Assembly (NCBI RefSeq): GCF_007680605.1
Contig: NZ_VEIO01000001.1
Coordinates: 1,860,001-1,924,000, forward strand
From: Paenibacillus xylanexedens
GTDB lineage: Bacteria > Bacillota > Bacilli > Paenibacillales > Paenibacillaceae
Direction: 5' to 3'
Length of the DNA stretch: 64,000 bases
A program made the translations under genes and the position numbers. The notes under the pieces were generated by a model. The model ran no database searches. It saw only the letters and a program-made list of their open reading frames with translations, and had not been told where the DNA came from. Positions 44,103 to 55,378 of this stretch are shown here, one piece after another. Every line of letters starts with the position of its first letter. The first letter of the stretch is position 1.

Positions 44103-46250
44103 TTAGTAAATCTTACGCGCTTGCTCATCCTGGATTCCGCTCTTGCGATAAAAATAAGTGTTAATCATATCGCGCCATTCCTTCGCGTGCTCTGCCTGTT
44201 CTTCCTGTAGCGCAGCTACCTTGTTAAAGATGACTGGATCCACTTTACCTTCCAGCTCTCTCCACGTTTCGAGCAAAGCTTCGGCCTGCGCAGCACCTTC
44301 GAAATGAGTATCGTAGATGTGCTGGATAACCGTTTTACCGGAATGTAACACATGCGTGTACGGGACATGATGGAAAAAGAGAATTAACTCATCGGGACAA
44401 GTCTCCAGTGATTCATATCGAGCTGCATTTTCCGCATGATATTGGGAAGTATAACCTGTACCACTCTTCACCGTCCGATCGACCCCAATTCCATGACAGT
44501 CGGCAAAGTGATACGTTCCCCATTTGGAATACTCGTAACCATCCACATTAGGTCCGTAATGATGATCCGGATTGACCATCCAGCCTACACCTAGAGGTGC
44601 AGTGTAGTTTTCATAGATGTCGAGTGAAGACAGTAACATACCTGTAATCCGCTCCACGACTTGCTCGTCATGTCCAAACGTTAATCTGACCCACTCATCT
44701 GCGATGGCTTCTGCCGAGAGCTCAGGATTCCACCCTAGTCTGCCATATCCGTACAGGTTCGCTTGAGCCAGCGGATGTCCTGTCCAACTTGCGTCCGCAC
44801 CGATGTTGGATACAGCCGCAAATCCACTGTACTGGCGCAGATAGAGCGAACCGTCTGCAATGCGTTTGATCTCCGAACCTTTACCTTTGGCATACGTGTC
44901 AAAATCCAGAATTTCTTTCCACTGTGGCACAAGATAAGCCAGATGACGCTGCTGTCCTGTATATTCCTGCGTAATCTGAAACTCGATCACCTGATTCGTA
45001 TTCTCCATCGCCCCGAATAAAGGGGATACTGCTTCTCTAACCTGAAAATCCATAGGTCCATTTTTAATCTGCAAAATGACATTGTCCGCAAACCGTCCGT
45101 CTAGCGGCTTAAAGTGATCATAGGCCGCGCGAGCCCGGTCTGTAGTACGATCCCGCCAGTCCTGCTTGCAGTCGTATACAAAGCACCGCCAGATGACAAG
45201 TCCGCCAAACGGACGAAGTGCCTCGGCAAGCATGTTCGCACCGTCTGCATGGTCACGATTGTATGTGAACGGCCCCGGACGGTTTTCAGAATCGGCCTTG
45301 ATCACATATCCACCAAAATCCGGAATCGCAGCGTAAACCTTCGCCGTTTGAATGTTCCACCACTCACGTACCTGATTATCCAGTGGATCAGCTGTCTGCA
45401 AGCCACCAACTTCGATTGGACTCGCGTAATTGGCACAAAGAAACAAGCGAATACCATACGCTCTGAATTCAGCCGCTACCTTCGCAACATCACCAAGATA
45501 TCGTTCTGTCAGAAAAAGACTCTCTAGCTTATGCACATTCACGTTATTAATCGATATCGCATTGATTCCGGTTGAAGCCAGCAATCGGGCGTAATCTCGA
45601 ATGCGCCCTAAATCCTGCGTAAACTCACCGTTTTCGTAAAAAATAGAACGCCCGGCATATCCTCGCTCAATACTACCGTCCACATTATCCCACTGATTAA
45701 TCATGCGCAGTTGATTCACGGGTTGCTCTTTAATAAATAAAGGCTTCTCCCCGTCAAGAGCCGAACCGGCTTCTTCTGACTTACCTTGCTTTAATGTCAG
45801 TTCACGCAACAAATGAAAAACAGCGTATAAAACACCTTGCGGCGTCTCTGAACCAATAACCAGTTCCTGAAGAGACTCATCTTCACGAATGATAAAACCT
45901 TCACCCTGTACAGCGGCACGTTCTGTCTCCGTAAACACACTAGTCACCTGATTGTTCCCTGCCCATGTACCCAATCGGATTGACGGTTTACGTTGTTCGT
46001 CTGAATCCGTGCTTTGGGTCTGAGAATGGCGAATGACAGGCTGTTCACCGTACAACTTACCGAGCCCTTGCTTGAGCTCGGTAAGAGCGGTGTCGATGAC
46101 GAGATGCCGTTCCTGTACATCAATCACTCGGCTCCAGAGAGGAGCTACTGTTCTCGTAGCACCGTTCGCTCCTGACAGTGCAGTATGGTAACCTAGCCAT
46201 GCTTCATATTGCGGGCCGGACAGTCCAGATTGTACGGTAGTTTGACTCAT
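44103..46250 (-). CDS. aguA: GH67 alpha-glucuronidase
   Basis: 715 residues, the family's normal length, no signal peptide, so cytoplasmic. GH67 features: [40 protein letters not shown], catalytic region [20 protein letters not shown] (acidic pair in [16 protein letters not shown]), and the C-terminal dimer domain with [13 protein letters not shown]. It removes 4-O-methyl-glucuronic acid from the non-reducing end of aldouronic acids imported after extracellular xylan cleavage. ATGA-type overlap (4 bp) with the upstream GH52 gene. Confidence 0.95.
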   Translation of the reverse strand: MSQTTVQSGLSGPQYEAWLGYHTALSGANGATRTVAPLWSRVIDVQERHLVIDTALTELKQGLGKLYGEQPVIRHSQTQSTDSDEQRKPSIRLGTWAGNNQVTSVFTETERAAVQGEGFIIREDESLQELVIGSETPQGVLYAVFHLLRELTLKQGKSEEAGSALDGEKPLFIKEQPVNQLRMINQWDNVDGSIERGYAGRSIFYENGEFTQDLGRIRDYARLLASTGINAISINNVNVHKLESLFLTERYLGDVAKVAAEFRAYGIRLFLCANYASPIEVGGLQTADPLDNQVREWWNIQTAKVYAAIPDFGGYVIKADSENRPGPFTYNRDHADGANMLAEALRPFGGLVIWRCFVYDCKQDWRDRTTDRARAAYDHFKPLDGRFADNVILQIKNGPMDFQVREAVSPLFGAMENTNQVIEFQITQEYTGQQRHLAYLVPQWKEILDFDTYAKGKGSEIKRIADGSLYLRQYSGFAAVSNIGADASWTGHPLAQANLYGYGRLGWNPELSAEAIADEWVRLTFGHDEQVVERITGMLLSSLDIYENYTAPLGVGWMVNPDHHYGPNVDGYEYSKWGTYHFADCHGIGVDRTVKSGTGYTSQYHAENAARYESLETCPDELILFFHHVPYTHVLHSGKTVIQHIYDTHFEGAAQAEALLETWRELEGKVDPVIFNKVAALQEEQAEHAKEWRDMINTYFYRKSGIQDEQARKIY

Positions 46251-48427
46251 TGTACAGCCTCCTTGCTTGCATAGATCTGTGCAAGACGATTATTTTTGCC
46301 TTCAAGCAACCACAGAATAGAAGTTACGCCACGTGGGTAATATTTGCTGCCGACGGCAACACCGGACAAGATCTGGTCACTCCAGCACCAGTAGGATTCC
46401 TCCGGATGGAGCAACCATTTTACATGAGCAGCATCCGCTGCTTCCCCAGTCTCATCCCACTCAATACCCAGAATCTCACGTGTGATAAATTGGGACAGGT
46501 AGATTTTGCTCAACCAGGAGTTGTTGCTTGTCGAAGACAGCTTCCAGCCGCCATCCTCAAACAGGCATGTTCCGGGAACCAACACCGTTTTCAGATGTGT
46601 GTGTAGTGCCTTGATATAAGGTCCGAACCGGCCGTTAACATCCAGTGCTGCTTCACAACCCGTAAAATACGGGAATACCAAGCCTTCAATTGCCGGAATG
46701 ATACGTGAATCGTTATTTTCCGCAATAACCGCCGGGATGTAACCACCGTCTGTCAATTGAGCAGCGACGCTTGCCGCGCAGCGATCAGCTTGTTTTCCTG
46801 CCTGATGAGACAGCTCTGCGAGCTTCTCGGCTGCAAACAACTTTTCGAGTGCAACATAAACAGCCCAACATTTACCCGCAAGATAGATATTGTTCCGCGA
46901 TTGTCCAAGGGATACGTCCAAACTGTCATACGTGGTAATCTCTGCCCCGCCTTGTGTACGGCTGCTATCCAGACCCATTAAGCCATTACGTCGATCTGCT
47001 TCAGGATGGTCGCGGTTAAGCATACTTTGGAAGCATTCCTGAATAACCGGCAACATCTCTGTCATAAACTCCCGATCTTGCGTCTGCTCGAGATATACCG
47101 TTGCGCAACAAAGCCAGTTCACAAGCTCTTCATGGCTCATCTGAGAGAAACAGTCATCGATGCCGACGAGTTCATATGCCGAATGACCCGGACGGGAAAA
47201 TACATTGGCGATACCAATATCATGTGTAAACGTCATGCCGCCTGGATGCAATTTCTCTTCTCCAGGGAAGCGAACCTGATCCGTATAGCTATAACGCTTC
47301 ACAAACCACTCCAGCTCATTGCGAACAGTCCATGGATTAAGAGCAAGCTCGAAGTACAACTGATCTGCGGTCAGATCCAACGTATTCATCATCCGATATT
47401 CGCCTTCATTCACAATCCAGAGCGGCTCGCCATCTGCATCGAGCAGTTGGGTGCTCGCATAGTAGCTGTGGATGGAATGAGCTAGCATAAAGGACTGATC
47501 TTCGCTAAGCGCTGCCGTTCCAAGACGCTGATCTACTTCGGCACAGGATGCAGTCAATGCATCAAAACGATCGAGCGCATACTCACCCGCTTGCAGAATG
47601 TCAGCAAAGTAACGTGTGTACAAGTATGTGGTGTCCATACCGGTGGTAACAATTCCGCCCCGATAGAAACATACCGCGAATTGAAACGTGCGTTTCTGAC
47701 CTGCAGGAACTTCCATCAGCAATACAGAAATAGACCCTAAGCCAAATGCCAAATTGTCCCGATGTTTTTCCTCTAAAATTTTCTCCAGCGTAAATCCGCG
47801 TGCAGGCCACAGACCTTCATTTTTGGACACAATAGCTGTCAGACGCCCTTGTCCAACCCCTGTCAATGGTCCTCCCTCTGGTCCACCAATCAAACGCATT
47901 GCAGCATACGGATCACTACCCTGATAACCGAAGTACCCTTTACGAGTTTTCTCGCCTTGGCTGTTGTCAATGGTCATCTCGACCAACACTGCGGGTACGA
48001 GCGCATCCATCAGCGCTTCACGATCCGCACTGTTCGGATGAGGAACGGGACGTACAGGCGAATAGATACGAAATTTCAGATCCCCTGCATTCCATGTATC
48101 CGTCCCTGAAGTAAACTCCCGAGTAATGTCTTCATCCCGAAACGCCGAAATCAGCGGCTTTGCTCCTGCACTGTCAGCTTGACTTCCGCTGTCCAGCTTC
48201 TCCACATCATAACGGCTACTCTCATCTTCACTTGCTTCATAAAAAGGCAATGCCTGATAGTGCTCTCCATCACGAGCTTGCAATCCAATATATACGTTTT
48301 GGTCAGCCGGCTTCCCGAGTTCAAGCCCCAGCCCACCTTTAGCCCCTTTGTAACCTAGCGTGAAACTGGCAAAAGCACCGATTGGTGCGTGATGCGCATT
48401 GTAAAAAATGGAATTGGATGTACTCAT
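46247..48427 (-). CDS. xynB: GH52 beta-xylosidase
   Basis: 726 residues, full GH52 length. Start [21 protein letters not shown] is hallmark; also [35 protein letters not shown] with the family nucleophile Glu, and [23 protein letters not shown] holding the acid/base region. Intracellular hydrolysis of xylooligosaccharides left by alpha-glucuronidase. First gene of the operon; ATG after AGAGGTTATG. Divergent from an AraC regulator, with a cre-like site between. Confidence 0.95.
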   Translation of the reverse strand: MSTSNSIFYNAHHAPIGAFASFTLGYKGAKGGLGLELGKPADQNVYIGLQARDGEHYQALPFYEASEDESSRYDVEKLDSGSQADSAGAKPLISAFRDEDITREFTSGTDTWNAGDLKFRIYSPVRPVPHPNSADREALMDALVPAVLVEMTIDNSQGEKTRKGYFGYQGSDPYAAMRLIGGPEGGPLTGVGQGRLTAIVSKNEGLWPARGFTLEKILEEKHRDNLAFGLGSISVLLMEVPAGQKRTFQFAVCFYRGGIVTTGMDTTYLYTRYFADILQAGEYALDRFDALTASCAEVDQRLGTAALSEDQSFMLAHSIHSYYASTQLLDADGEPLWIVNEGEYRMMNTLDLTADQLYFELALNPWTVRNELEWFVKRYSYTDQVRFPGEEKLHPGGMTFTHDIGIANVFSRPGHSAYELVGIDDCFSQMSHEELVNWLCCATVYLEQTQDREFMTEMLPVIQECFQSMLNRDHPEADRRNGLMGLDSSRTQGGAEITTYDSLDVSLGQSRNNIYLAGKCWAVYVALEKLFAAEKLAELSHQAGKQADRCAASVAAQLTDGGYIPAVIAENNDSRIIPAIEGLVFPYFTGCEAALDVNGRFGPYIKALHTHLKTVLVPGTCLFEDGGWKLSSTSNNSWLSKIYLSQFITREILGIEWDETGEAADAAHVKWLLHPEESYWCWSDQILSGVAVGSKYYPRGVTSILWLLEGKNNRLAQIYASKEAVQ

Positions 48428-48557
48428 TCTTCATAACCTCTCTTGGAATAAGATATGCATACGTTTTCATTAGCCCCATCCTATCACGCAGTACCCGTCC
48501 AGACCATGAACAAATCAATCGAATATTTACCCAAATCAAGCTGATGTATGATAAAAT

Positions 48558-48571
48558 ATAAAGCGGTTACA
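48558..48571 (-). promoter_or_regulatory. candidate cre site upstream of xylan operon
   Basis: Minus strand TGTAACCGCTTTAT matches the cre consensus with one departure, the same one as the site at 6755 (A for C near the end). It is located in the 222-bp divergent region, about 130 bp before xynB and 80 bp before the AraC gene. Confidence 0.4.
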
Positions 48572-48649
48572 CTTTTAAAATTTTAGTGAATTCGTTCTAA
48601 ATATGTACATAACACAGCATAACATGGCCCAACATAAGGAGGAATTCAA

Positions 48650-49561
48650 ATGTCTTCCACGTATTTACCTCCCGATCTGGGAGAAAGTGTGCATGAAGTG
48701 TTTTACCCAGATGTACAAACCACCGTTAACTTGTTCGCTATTCATCTGCGCAGTGTCGGACCCGATTGGGACTATCCTGCGCACGAGCATCCTCAATATG
48801 AACTCAATTATGTAACAGAGGGTGTGCAGTATATGACCATAAACGGTACTTTATATGTACAAAACGCTGGCGAGCTGCTGCTGATCCCTCCGGGAAGCAT
48901 CCATTCCAGTCAGAGCCGAAACGGGGAAGGCTTCACCTATTTCTGTATGCATTTTGATATCGATGATCAGCTGTTTCTCTCCCTTCTGGCTCGAATCAAG
49001 CAAGTATTATTCACTGCAGACAGCCCGGTTACCCGGCAGATTGAACCGGTGCTGCACAAACTGATGTCCTCTGCCCACGATCAATCCGCGAGTGCTATGG
49101 TACAGCGCATGCAGCTGCAATCCGCGGTATTTGAGCTGTTTGGTCACCTCTGGGAGACTGTGTCTCAGGAAGCAGCCCAGACGTTTGCGGGTGGGTACGA
49201 ACGGATTGAACTGGCGCATCAGATTCGTACTCGGCTCCAGGGACTAATGAGCCAGCAATTCAAACAAGGCGATGAATCAGACACCCACTATGGGATCGAT
49301 GATATCGCCGCAGAACTCGGCATCAGTACTTCGCATTGCAACCGTGTGTTCAAACAAATATTCGGGCAGTCTCCTCGTACCGTTTTATCTCAAATGGTGC
49401 TGCACGAGGCCAAAGTTCTATTAGGCAATCCGCAACTATCTGTTCAAAATATCGCAGTGATGCTTGGATATAAGGATATCGCCCATTTTAGCCGTCAATT
49501 CAAACGGTGGTCGGGGAAGTCCCCTTCACAATATAGACAGGAACAGCCTGTTCTGGAGTAA
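48650..49561 (+). CDS. AraC family regulator with cupin sensor domain
   Basis: 303 residues. N-terminal cupin barrel about 25-110 (HEHPQYELNYVTEGVQYMTING, ELLLIPPGSIHSSQS, CMHFDI), an all-alpha linker, and two HTH motifs at about 215-295 (DIAAELGISTSHCNRVFKQIFG, AVMLGYKDIAHFSRQFKRWSGKSP). ATG after AAGGAGG. Divergent from xynB-aguA-adh and likely its activator in response to a xylooligosaccharide or aldouronate. Confidence 0.92.
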   Translation: MSSTYLPPDLGESVHEVFYPDVQTTVNLFAIHLRSVGPDWDYPAHEHPQYELNYVTEGVQYMTINGTLYVQNAGELLLIPPGSIHSSQSRNGEGFTYFCMHFDIDDQLFLSLLARIKQVLFTADSPVTRQIEPVLHKLMSSAHDQSASAMVQRMQLQSAVFELFGHLWETVSQEAAQTFAGGYERIELAHQIRTRLQGLMSQQFKQGDESDTHYGIDDIAAELGISTSHCNRVFKQIFGQSPRTVLSQMVLHEAKVLLGNPQLSVQNIAVMLGYKDIAHFSRQFKRWSGKSPSQYRQEQPVLE

Positions 49562-49586
49562 TGTCCAGCAACAGGCTGTTTTATTT
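49542..49586 (+). terminator. terminator overlapping the AraC gene end
   Basis: AACAGCCTGTT (49542-49552) pairs with AACAGGCTGTT (49570-49580), extended by CTGGA/TCCAG, and followed by TTATTT. The 5' arm lies in the last codons of the gene. Confidence 0.85.
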
Positions 49587-49606
49587 GATGATTATGTTAC
49601 ATATCG

Positions 49607-51007
49607 TTATTTCAGCAAACGTTTGATCAGATTCAATTTGTTATTGTAAGGCGGGTACAGCATATGCGGATTAAGCTTGGTACTCTTTTTCAAAACACTT
49701 TTCATATGTGAAAAGGTCTCGAAGCTGTACCGCCCATGGTACGAGCCAATACCAGAATGACCTACTCCTCCAAACGGTAGCCGTGGATTGGCCACATGTG
49801 TAATTGTATCGTTAATGCATCCTCCGCCAAAAGAAACCTCGTTCAACACTTTATCCTGAACAGCTGAATCGGATGTGAACAGGTACAAGGCTAACGGCTT
49901 TGGGCGTTTAACAATATTGCTAATTGCTTCATCTAAGTGACCATAACTGATAATCGGCAAAATCGGCCCAAAGATCTCGTCTTCCATCGTAGCTGCATTC
50001 CACGATTCCGCGTCAATTAAGGTCGGTTCAATAAAGCGATCCTCTTCATCGGACGTTCCTCCATAGATGACCTGATCCCGATCTCGTTCAATCAGAGCAG
50101 TCAAACGTTTAAAGTGTGACTTGTTCACGATGCGCCCATAGTCCTTGCTGCGCTGAATGTCCGTTCCAAAGAAGTTTACAATCGTCGCTTTCATCGCATC
50201 AATTAAAGGTTTTTTTACACGCTCATGTACAAGCAGGTAATCCGGGGCGATACAAGTCTGTCCCGTGTTGAGCAATTTGCCCCAAATGATCCGCTCGGCT
50301 GCTACTTGAATGTCTGCCTGCTCATCCACGATAACAGGACTTTTCCCGCCTAGTTCGAGTGTGACGGGGACAAGATTTTTCGCTGCAGCCTCCATCACGA
50401 TTTTACCAACGGGTACACTGCCTGTAAAAAAGATATAGTCGAACGACGCATGGATAAGCGCTGTCGTCGTGTCTTTGGCTCCTTCGACCACTTGCACATA
50501 TTCCGGCTCAAATACTTCACCAATCAATTTCTTCACGACAGCCGATACAGCCGGTGTGTTCTCTGATGCTTTGAGCACCGCCGTATTGCCTGCGGCAATC
50601 GCACCAACCAGAGGTTCAATAAGGAGCTGAAAAGGATAATTAAAAGGCCCAATAATGAGCACCGCACCATACGGTTCAGGCAAGATGTAACTTTTGGAGC
50701 CAATAAGCGCCACTTGAGTTCTAACCTTAGCAGGCTTTACCCACTTTTTAATTTTACGCATCGTGTGTGTGATGCTGTCGAGCATAAATCCAATCTCTGT
50801 CGTATAGGATTCAAATTCGCTTTTGCCCAAATCTTGATATAATGCCTGTGTTAGCTCGGTTTCAAATTTCTGAATAGCCTGCTTGAGTCGGCTCAGCCGT
50901 TCTATTCGCATACCGGCCTGGCGCGTAGCACCTGAACGAAAAAATGTACGTTGCCTTTCAAGGATCACCTGTACTTCCTCATGGCTCAATTCCTGAAACG
51001 TAGTCAT
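49607..51007 (-). CDS. aldehyde dehydrogenase (YwdH-like, class 3 type)
   Basis: 466 residues from ATG 51007, chosen over 51016 by spacing from AAGGAGG. Typical of the short fatty/aromatic ALDH group: NAD motif FTGSVPVGKIV, general base Glu in VTLELGGKSP, nucleophile Cys in NTGQTCIAPD, EEIFGP-like EDEIFGPILP. It oxidises aldehydes to acids; the substrate is not evident. Ends 45 bp from the convergent AraC gene. A neighbouring ArsR gene lies upstream on the same strand. Confidence 0.92.
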   Translation of the reverse strand: MTTFQELSHEEVQVILERQRTFFRSGATRQAGMRIERLSRLKQAIQKFETELTQALYQDLGKSEFESYTTEIGFMLDSITHTMRKIKKWVKPAKVRTQVALIGSKSYILPEPYGAVLIIGPFNYPFQLLIEPLVGAIAAGNTAVLKASENTPAVSAVVKKLIGEVFEPEYVQVVEGAKDTTTALIHASFDYIFFTGSVPVGKIVMEAAAKNLVPVTLELGGKSPVIVDEQADIQVAAERIIWGKLLNTGQTCIAPDYLLVHERVKKPLIDAMKATIVNFFGTDIQRSKDYGRIVNKSHFKRLTALIERDRDQVIYGGTSDEEDRFIEPTLIDAESWNAATMEDEIFGPILPIISYGHLDEAISNIVKRPKPLALYLFTSDSAVQDKVLNEVSFGGGCINDTITHVANPRLPFGGVGHSGIGSYHGRYSFETFSHMKSVLKKSTKLNPHMLYPPYNNKLNLIKRLLK

Positions 51008-51122
51008 AACAGTCATCCTCCTTCGTTGAATGTATTATTGATGAAAGGTTTAAACCGACGAACATATAAGGTACATGCCTTGGCATGTTAGCTTTTTCCT
51101 TGATACTACTCAGACAATTATT

Positions 51123-51425
51123 TTAAAGGCATTCCTCTTCAAGCGCATCGACAAGCTGTTTCAGCAAATCGACGGAAGCATGCAGCGAAGCGGAATAATA
51201 ACGCTGTGTTCCTTTCTGTTCCACGAATATGAGCCCTTTCTCCAGTAGCAGCTTCAAATGATGGGATATCGCTGGACGGGATAAGTTGGACTGCTCCGTA
51301 ATCTCATTCACGGTCATTTGCCCTTTCTCACTCAACATAAGCACAATGGACTGACGATGGTTGTCGCTCAGAACTTGAAACAGCGGGATACATGTTTGAA
51401 AAATGGTTATGGCCTTCTGCCCCAT
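51123..51425 (-). CDS. ArsR family transcriptional regulator
   Basis: 100 residues, one winged helix: QVLSDNHRQSIVLMLSEKGQMTVNEI, NLSRPAISHHLKLLLEKGLI, EQKGTQRYYSA. It lacks the ELCVCDL metal-binding Cys motif and has a single Cys near the C-terminus, so metal sensing is unlikely. ATG after GAGGTGTAA. Upstream of and co-directional with the aldehyde dehydrogenase gene (about 115 bp), which it may control. Confidence 0.9.
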   Translation of the reverse strand: MGQKAITIFQTCIPLFQVLSDNHRQSIVLMLSEKGQMTVNEITEQSNLSRPAISHHLKLLLEKGLIFVEQKGTQRYYSASLHASVDLLKQLVDALEEECL

Positions 51426-51627
51426 ATTTACACCTCAATTATCATTCTGCATTCTACATTCTACATATTAACTATCATTTTAACTATCATTCTACGAAAT
51501 TCATGGTTATTACTTTTATTCGTTTAAACATTTAAACTTATAAGTTGAATTGTACTCCCTTATATCTCAAATTTCAAGAAAAACAGCTCAGAACAACAAT
51601 CTTTTATAAATAAAACGCTTCCATTCT

Positions 51628-51651
51628 GCCATACTTGTATGGTAGTATGGC
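51628..51651 (+). promoter_or_regulatory. palindromic operator before the GntR gene
   Basis: GCCATAC (51628-51634) and GTATGGC (51645-51651) form an inverted repeat around TTGTATGGTA, just 20 bp before the GTG start. It fits autoregulation by the GntR protein. Confidence 0.5.
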
Positions 51652-51669
51652 AATGAAGGAGTTGAAGTT

Positions 51670-52401
51670 GTGGAGCATACCCCCAGATTATCATCCAAAG
51701 CCGGTTTATCGCCCTTGTCAGGCCACCTCTCGGCGTTGAACAAGCAATCCTACTCGACGCGAGATTTGGTCTATGACACGCTGAAACAACAGATTTTGAG
51801 TCTGCAGTTACCTCCGGGTACGGCCATTTCGGAGAAAGAAATCGCTCTGGACTTTCAGGTTAGCCGGACTCCTGTGCGCGAAAGTTTTGTCCGACTCGCT
51901 CAGGAAGGTCTGCTGGAAGTGTATCCCCAGCGCGGAACGTATGTCTCTCTGATTCAATTGGATCTCGTCGAAGAAGCCCGATTTATGCGCGAGCAGCTTG
52001 AGCGAGCTGTCATCCGTCTAGCTTGTGCACAATTTCCTGAAGAGCAGATGTCGGCCCTCGAACAAAATCTTGCAGAGCAGCAGCAATGCCTGATCGAACC
52101 GGATGATGAACGCATGTTTCAACTGGATGAGGAGTTCCATAGCACTCTTTTTGCTGGCTGCAACAAAAGCAACACCTGGACGGTGATTCAGCAGATGAAT
52201 GTGCATTTGAATCGAAGCCGGATGCTCCGTCTGTCTTCCGATCATCATTGGGATCACTTAATCGAGCAACACCGCTCCATGGTTCAGGCAATTCAGCGGC
52301 ATGATGCAGAGAAAGCAGAGCGTCTGATGCAGGAACATCTGTATCTGACAGTGACGGATCTGGCTGTTCTGCGGAGTACATATCCTTCCTATTTCCAATA
52401 A
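51670..52401 (+). CDS. GntR family regulator, FadR/UxuR subfamily
   Basis: 243 residues, GTG start after AAGGAG. N-terminal winged helix about 30-95 (VYDTLKQQILSLQLPPGTAISEKEIAL, VSRTPVRESFVRLAQEGLLE), then the FCD helical domain with metal/ligand residues (DEEFHSTLFAGC, HRSMVQAIQRHDAEKAERLMQEHL). Upstream of uxuA and the mannonate oxidoreductase; it probably responds to a hexuronate intermediate. Confidence 0.92.
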   Translation: MEHTPRLSSKAGLSPLSGHLSALNKQSYSTRDLVYDTLKQQILSLQLPPGTAISEKEIALDFQVSRTPVRESFVRLAQEGLLEVYPQRGTYVSLIQLDLVEEARFMREQLERAVIRLACAQFPEEQMSALEQNLAEQQQCLIEPDDERMFQLDEEFHSTLFAGCNKSNTWTVIQQMNVHLNRSRMLRLSSDHHWDHLIEQHRSMVQAIQRHDAEKAERLMQEHLYLTVTDLAVLRSTYPSYFQ

Positions 52402-52470
52402 GTAAAGAATTTCTGCTTGCACATCGTAATACATGTTGTTTCTTCCACTAATGAGGATGAGGTGAATGAG

Positions 52471-53538
52471 ATGAAGATGGTTTTTCGTTGGTTTGGCGAA
52501 GGTAATGATACGGTATCGCTGGATCAGATCCGGCAAATTCCGGGCGTCGAAGGCATTGTATGGGCACTACATGATGTTCCTGCAGGCGAAGAATGGCCGA
52601 TGGACAAAATACTTGCCGTAAAGACAGCTGCGGACCAAGCCGGACTACATCTGGATGTCGTAGAAAGTGTTAATATTCATGAAGATATCAAGCTTGGACT
52701 GCCTTCACGGGATAAATATATTAGCAACTACATTAAAACCATGGAGAAACTAGCCCAAGTGGGTGTCAAGGTGATCTGTTATAATTTTATGCCGATCTTC
52801 GACTGGCTGCGTACGGATCTGCACAAAGAAATGGAGGACGGATCAACAGCCCTCTTCTATGAAGCTAGTAAAATTGAAAACATTGAACCTCTGGAACTGG
52901 TTCGCAAAATCAATGAAAACTCCACCCTCACGATGCCGGGCTGGGAACCGGAACGTCTGCAGTATCTGACAGGTCTATTCGAAGCCTATAAAGATGTGAC
53001 CGAGGAAGATATGTGGGAGAATGCACGTTACTTCCTGCAAGAGATCATTCCTACCGCCGAGCGGCTTGGCATTCGAATGGCGATTCATCCCGATGATCCG
53101 CCATGGCCGATCTTTGGTCTGCCTAAAATTATAATTAATCAGGACAATGTTCGCAGATACCTGAATCTGTACGATAGTCCGGCGAATAGTGTAACGCTGT
53201 GTAGCGGATCTCTCGGGGCCAATCAAGACAACGATATCATCGGTATGATTCATGAGTTCAGTGATCGGATTCCGTTTGCTCACATCCGGAATGTGAAGGT
53301 CTATGAGAATGGTGACTTTATCGAAACCTCTCACCGCAGTCAGGACGGAAGCGTAGATATCGCGGGTGTTGTAGAAGCCTATCACGATATTGGTTTTGAA
53401 GGATACGCCAGACCCGATCACGGTCGACATCTGTGGGGAGAAGAATGCAGACCAGGCTACGGGCTGTATGATCGCGCACTCGGAATTATGTATCTCTGGG
53501 GTGTCTGGGATTCACTTCAAAGGAGGGCAAACGCATGA
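52471..53538 (+). CDS. uxuA: mannonate dehydratase
   Basis: 355 residues from ATG 52471 (GAGGTGA upstream); the UxuA family starts exactly at [13 protein letters not shown]. Further family features: [51 protein letters not shown] and HIRNVK with metal-binding His/Asp residues. Converts D-mannonate to 2-keto-3-deoxygluconate. Overlaps the next gene by ATGA. Receives glucuronate released by the GH67 enzyme after isomerisation and reduction. Confidence 0.95.
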   Translation: MKMVFRWFGEGNDTVSLDQIRQIPGVEGIVWALHDVPAGEEWPMDKILAVKTAADQAGLHLDVVESVNIHEDIKLGLPSRDKYISNYIKTMEKLAQVGVKVICYNFMPIFDWLRTDLHKEMEDGSTALFYEASKIENIEPLELVRKINENSTLTMPGWEPERLQYLTGLFEAYKDVTEEDMWENARYFLQEIIPTAERLGIRMAIHPDDPPWPIFGLPKIIINQDNVRRYLNLYDSPANSVTLCSGSLGANQDNDIIGMIHEFSDRIPFAHIRNVKVYENGDFIETSHRSQDGSVDIAGVVEAYHDIGFEGYARPDHGRHLWGEECRPGYGLYDRALGIMYLWGVWDSLQRRANA

Positions 53539-54410
53539 GCGAACACCATTCGAACCTGAATCTGGATCGTACTTCTCGCCTTGAAGGCAAAACAGCCGTG
53601 ATTACCGGAGGAGCAGGCGTACTATGCCGCTCTATGGCTGAAGAACTTGCCAGACACGGCGCCAAGGTGGCTATTCTCAACCGGACGGTAGCCAAAGGCC
53701 AAGACGTTGCATCTGCGATTGAAAAAGCGGGTGGCCGTGCCATTGCCGTTGCATGTGACGTTACCCAGGCAGAAAGTGTACAGGCAGCAGCGGATATTGT
53801 ACGAGAACAACTCGGCCCTTGTGACATCCTGATTAACGGCGCTGGAGGTAATAACGCTAGCGCGAATACAACAAATGAAATTTTTAAACCGGAGGATTTG
53901 GGTAATCCTGATGTAACCACCTTTTTTGATGTAAGTGTTGCAGGGTTTCGACAGGTCATGGATCTGAACTTTGTTGGCTCCCTCATCCCTACTCAAATTT
54001 TTGCCAAACACATGATTGAGCGCGATGTACCTGCTACGGTCATCAATATATCGTCCATGAGCGCCCCATCTCCCATGACCAAAGTGCCTGCATATAGTGC
54101 CGCCAAGGCGGCTATTAACAATTTTACACAATGGCTTGCTGTGCATCTGGCAGAGTCGGGGATTCGGGTCAATGCAATTGCTCCAGGCTTCTTCCTGACC
54201 GAGCAGAACCGCAACTTGCTCTTGAAGCCAGACGGCTCACCAACGGAGCGTTCCAGCAAAATTATTGCGCATACCCCGATGCGCCGTTTTGGTAAACCGG
54301 AGGATCTGCTCGGTACGTTAATGTGGCTGGCAGATGAACATCAGTCCGGCTTTGTAACGGGAATTGTTGTCCCTGTAGACGGCGGATTCATGGCCTATTC
54401 CGGCGTGTAG
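53535..54410 (+). CDS. uxuB: SDR-type D-mannonate oxidoreductase (fructuronate reductase)
   Basis: 291 residues. SDR fold: [15 protein letters not shown] glycine motif, NGAGGNN, Ser in [15 protein letters not shown] (YxxxK), [12 protein letters not shown]. Its overlap with uxuA, and the longer insertion around residues 105-130 typical of the YjmF type, identify it as the D-fructuronate/D-mannonate oxidoreductase of Gram-positives, which is unrelated in fold to E. coli UxuB. Preceded by AAAGGAGGG. Confidence 0.88.
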   Translation: MSEHHSNLNLDRTSRLEGKTAVITGGAGVLCRSMAEELARHGAKVAILNRTVAKGQDVASAIEKAGGRAIAVACDVTQAESVQAAADIVREQLGPCDILINGAGGNNASANTTNEIFKPEDLGNPDVTTFFDVSVAGFRQVMDLNFVGSLIPTQIFAKHMIERDVPATVINISSMSAPSPMTKVPAYSAAKAAINNFTQWLAVHLAESGIRVNAIAPGFFLTEQNRNLLLKPDGSPTERSSKIIAHTPMRRFGKPEDLLGTLMWLADEHQSGFVTGIVVPVDGGFMAYSGV

Positions 54411-54455
54411 CCTTCTTTTTGGACACTTCGATTGCCTGGAACCGATTCACAATCC

Positions 54456-54495
54456 AACCGAACCTCGTGATATGCTCACGGGCTTCGGTTTTTTT
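54456..54495 (+). terminator. terminator of the uxu operon
   Basis: AACCGAA (54456-54462) pairs with TTCGGTT (54484-54490), plus inner CGTGA/TCACG, then a run of T. Confidence 0.9.
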
Positions 54496-54580
54496 GACGT
54501 TGATTTGACCCTCAGGTGATAAGGAATAAATTGCATCGTTGTGGGCAAGGATTGTGGGTGTAAAGGGTGGTGATGCATAT

Positions 54581-55309
54581 ATGATGGAGGAAACTACGGT
54601 CGTTGCTGTGCGAGCGATTATCGCTTTTCTCACCTTAATTGTCTATACGAGGGTTCTGGGAAAACAACAAATGGGCAACCTGACCTATTTTGATTACATT
54701 AACGGCATTACGATTGGCTCCATTGCCGGTACGTTTGCCACGGATTTGTCATCCAAAGCGTGGATTCATTTTGTAGCGTTAACCATCTTCACTCTGATTA
54801 CCATCATTTTTCAATACATTACGCTAAAAAGCCGAGCCTTCTCCCAAATTATGGACTCCGATCCCACCCTGGTCATTCAGAATGGTAAAATTCTGGAGCA
54901 AAATCTGAATCAAATGCGCGTGAAGTTCGATGAACTCACGATGATGCTACGACAAAAGGATGTATTTGACCTGACCACGGTCGATTATGGCATTTTAGAG
55001 CCGGATGGCACCTTATCCATTGCTTTGAAACCGGAGAATCAGCCCGTAACCGCAAAGGATATGCACATGCACCCACCATCCCGGAAACTCATGACCGAGC
55101 TTATTATCGACGGTGTATTAATGAAAGAAAAACTGGCGGAACGGAATAAGGACAGCAGCTGGTTAACCGAACAATTGAAAAAACAAAACCTGACGATTCA
55201 GGAGATTGCATTTGCTGCCATTTTACCGAATGACAAGTTATATATCGATTTGTATAAGGATCGGTTATCAGACAAGACCAGCACAGATGAGGAAAAAAAC
55301 CGTAACTGA
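54581..55309 (+). CDS. DUF421 (YetF-like) membrane protein
   Basis: 242 residues from ATG 54581 after GGTGGTGAT. Three N-terminal membrane segments, then the cytoplasmic DUF421 alpha/beta domain: YTRVLGKQQMGNLTYFDYINGITIGSIAG, PTLVIQNGKI, LTTVDYGILEPDGTLSI. B. subtilis relatives (YetF, YkjA, YcaP family) have no firm function; some are linked to spores or the envelope. Followed 69 bp later by a DUF4363 gene, a recurrent pairing. Confidence 0.92.
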   Translation: MMEETTVVAVRAIIAFLTLIVYTRVLGKQQMGNLTYFDYINGITIGSIAGTFATDLSSKAWIHFVALTIFTLITIIFQYITLKSRAFSQIMDSDPTLVIQNGKILEQNLNQMRVKFDELTMMLRQKDVFDLTTVDYGILEPDGTLSIALKPENQPVTAKDMHMHPPSRKLMTELIIDGVLMKEKLAERNKDSSWLTEQLKKQNLTIQEIAFAAILPNDKLYIDLYKDRLSDKTSTDEEKNRN

Positions 55310-55378
55310 TCTGAATGAATCTAATAGATCTGAACGCATAAAAACAATCTGACCAAACTTGTCCCGGGAGGCTCGGAA

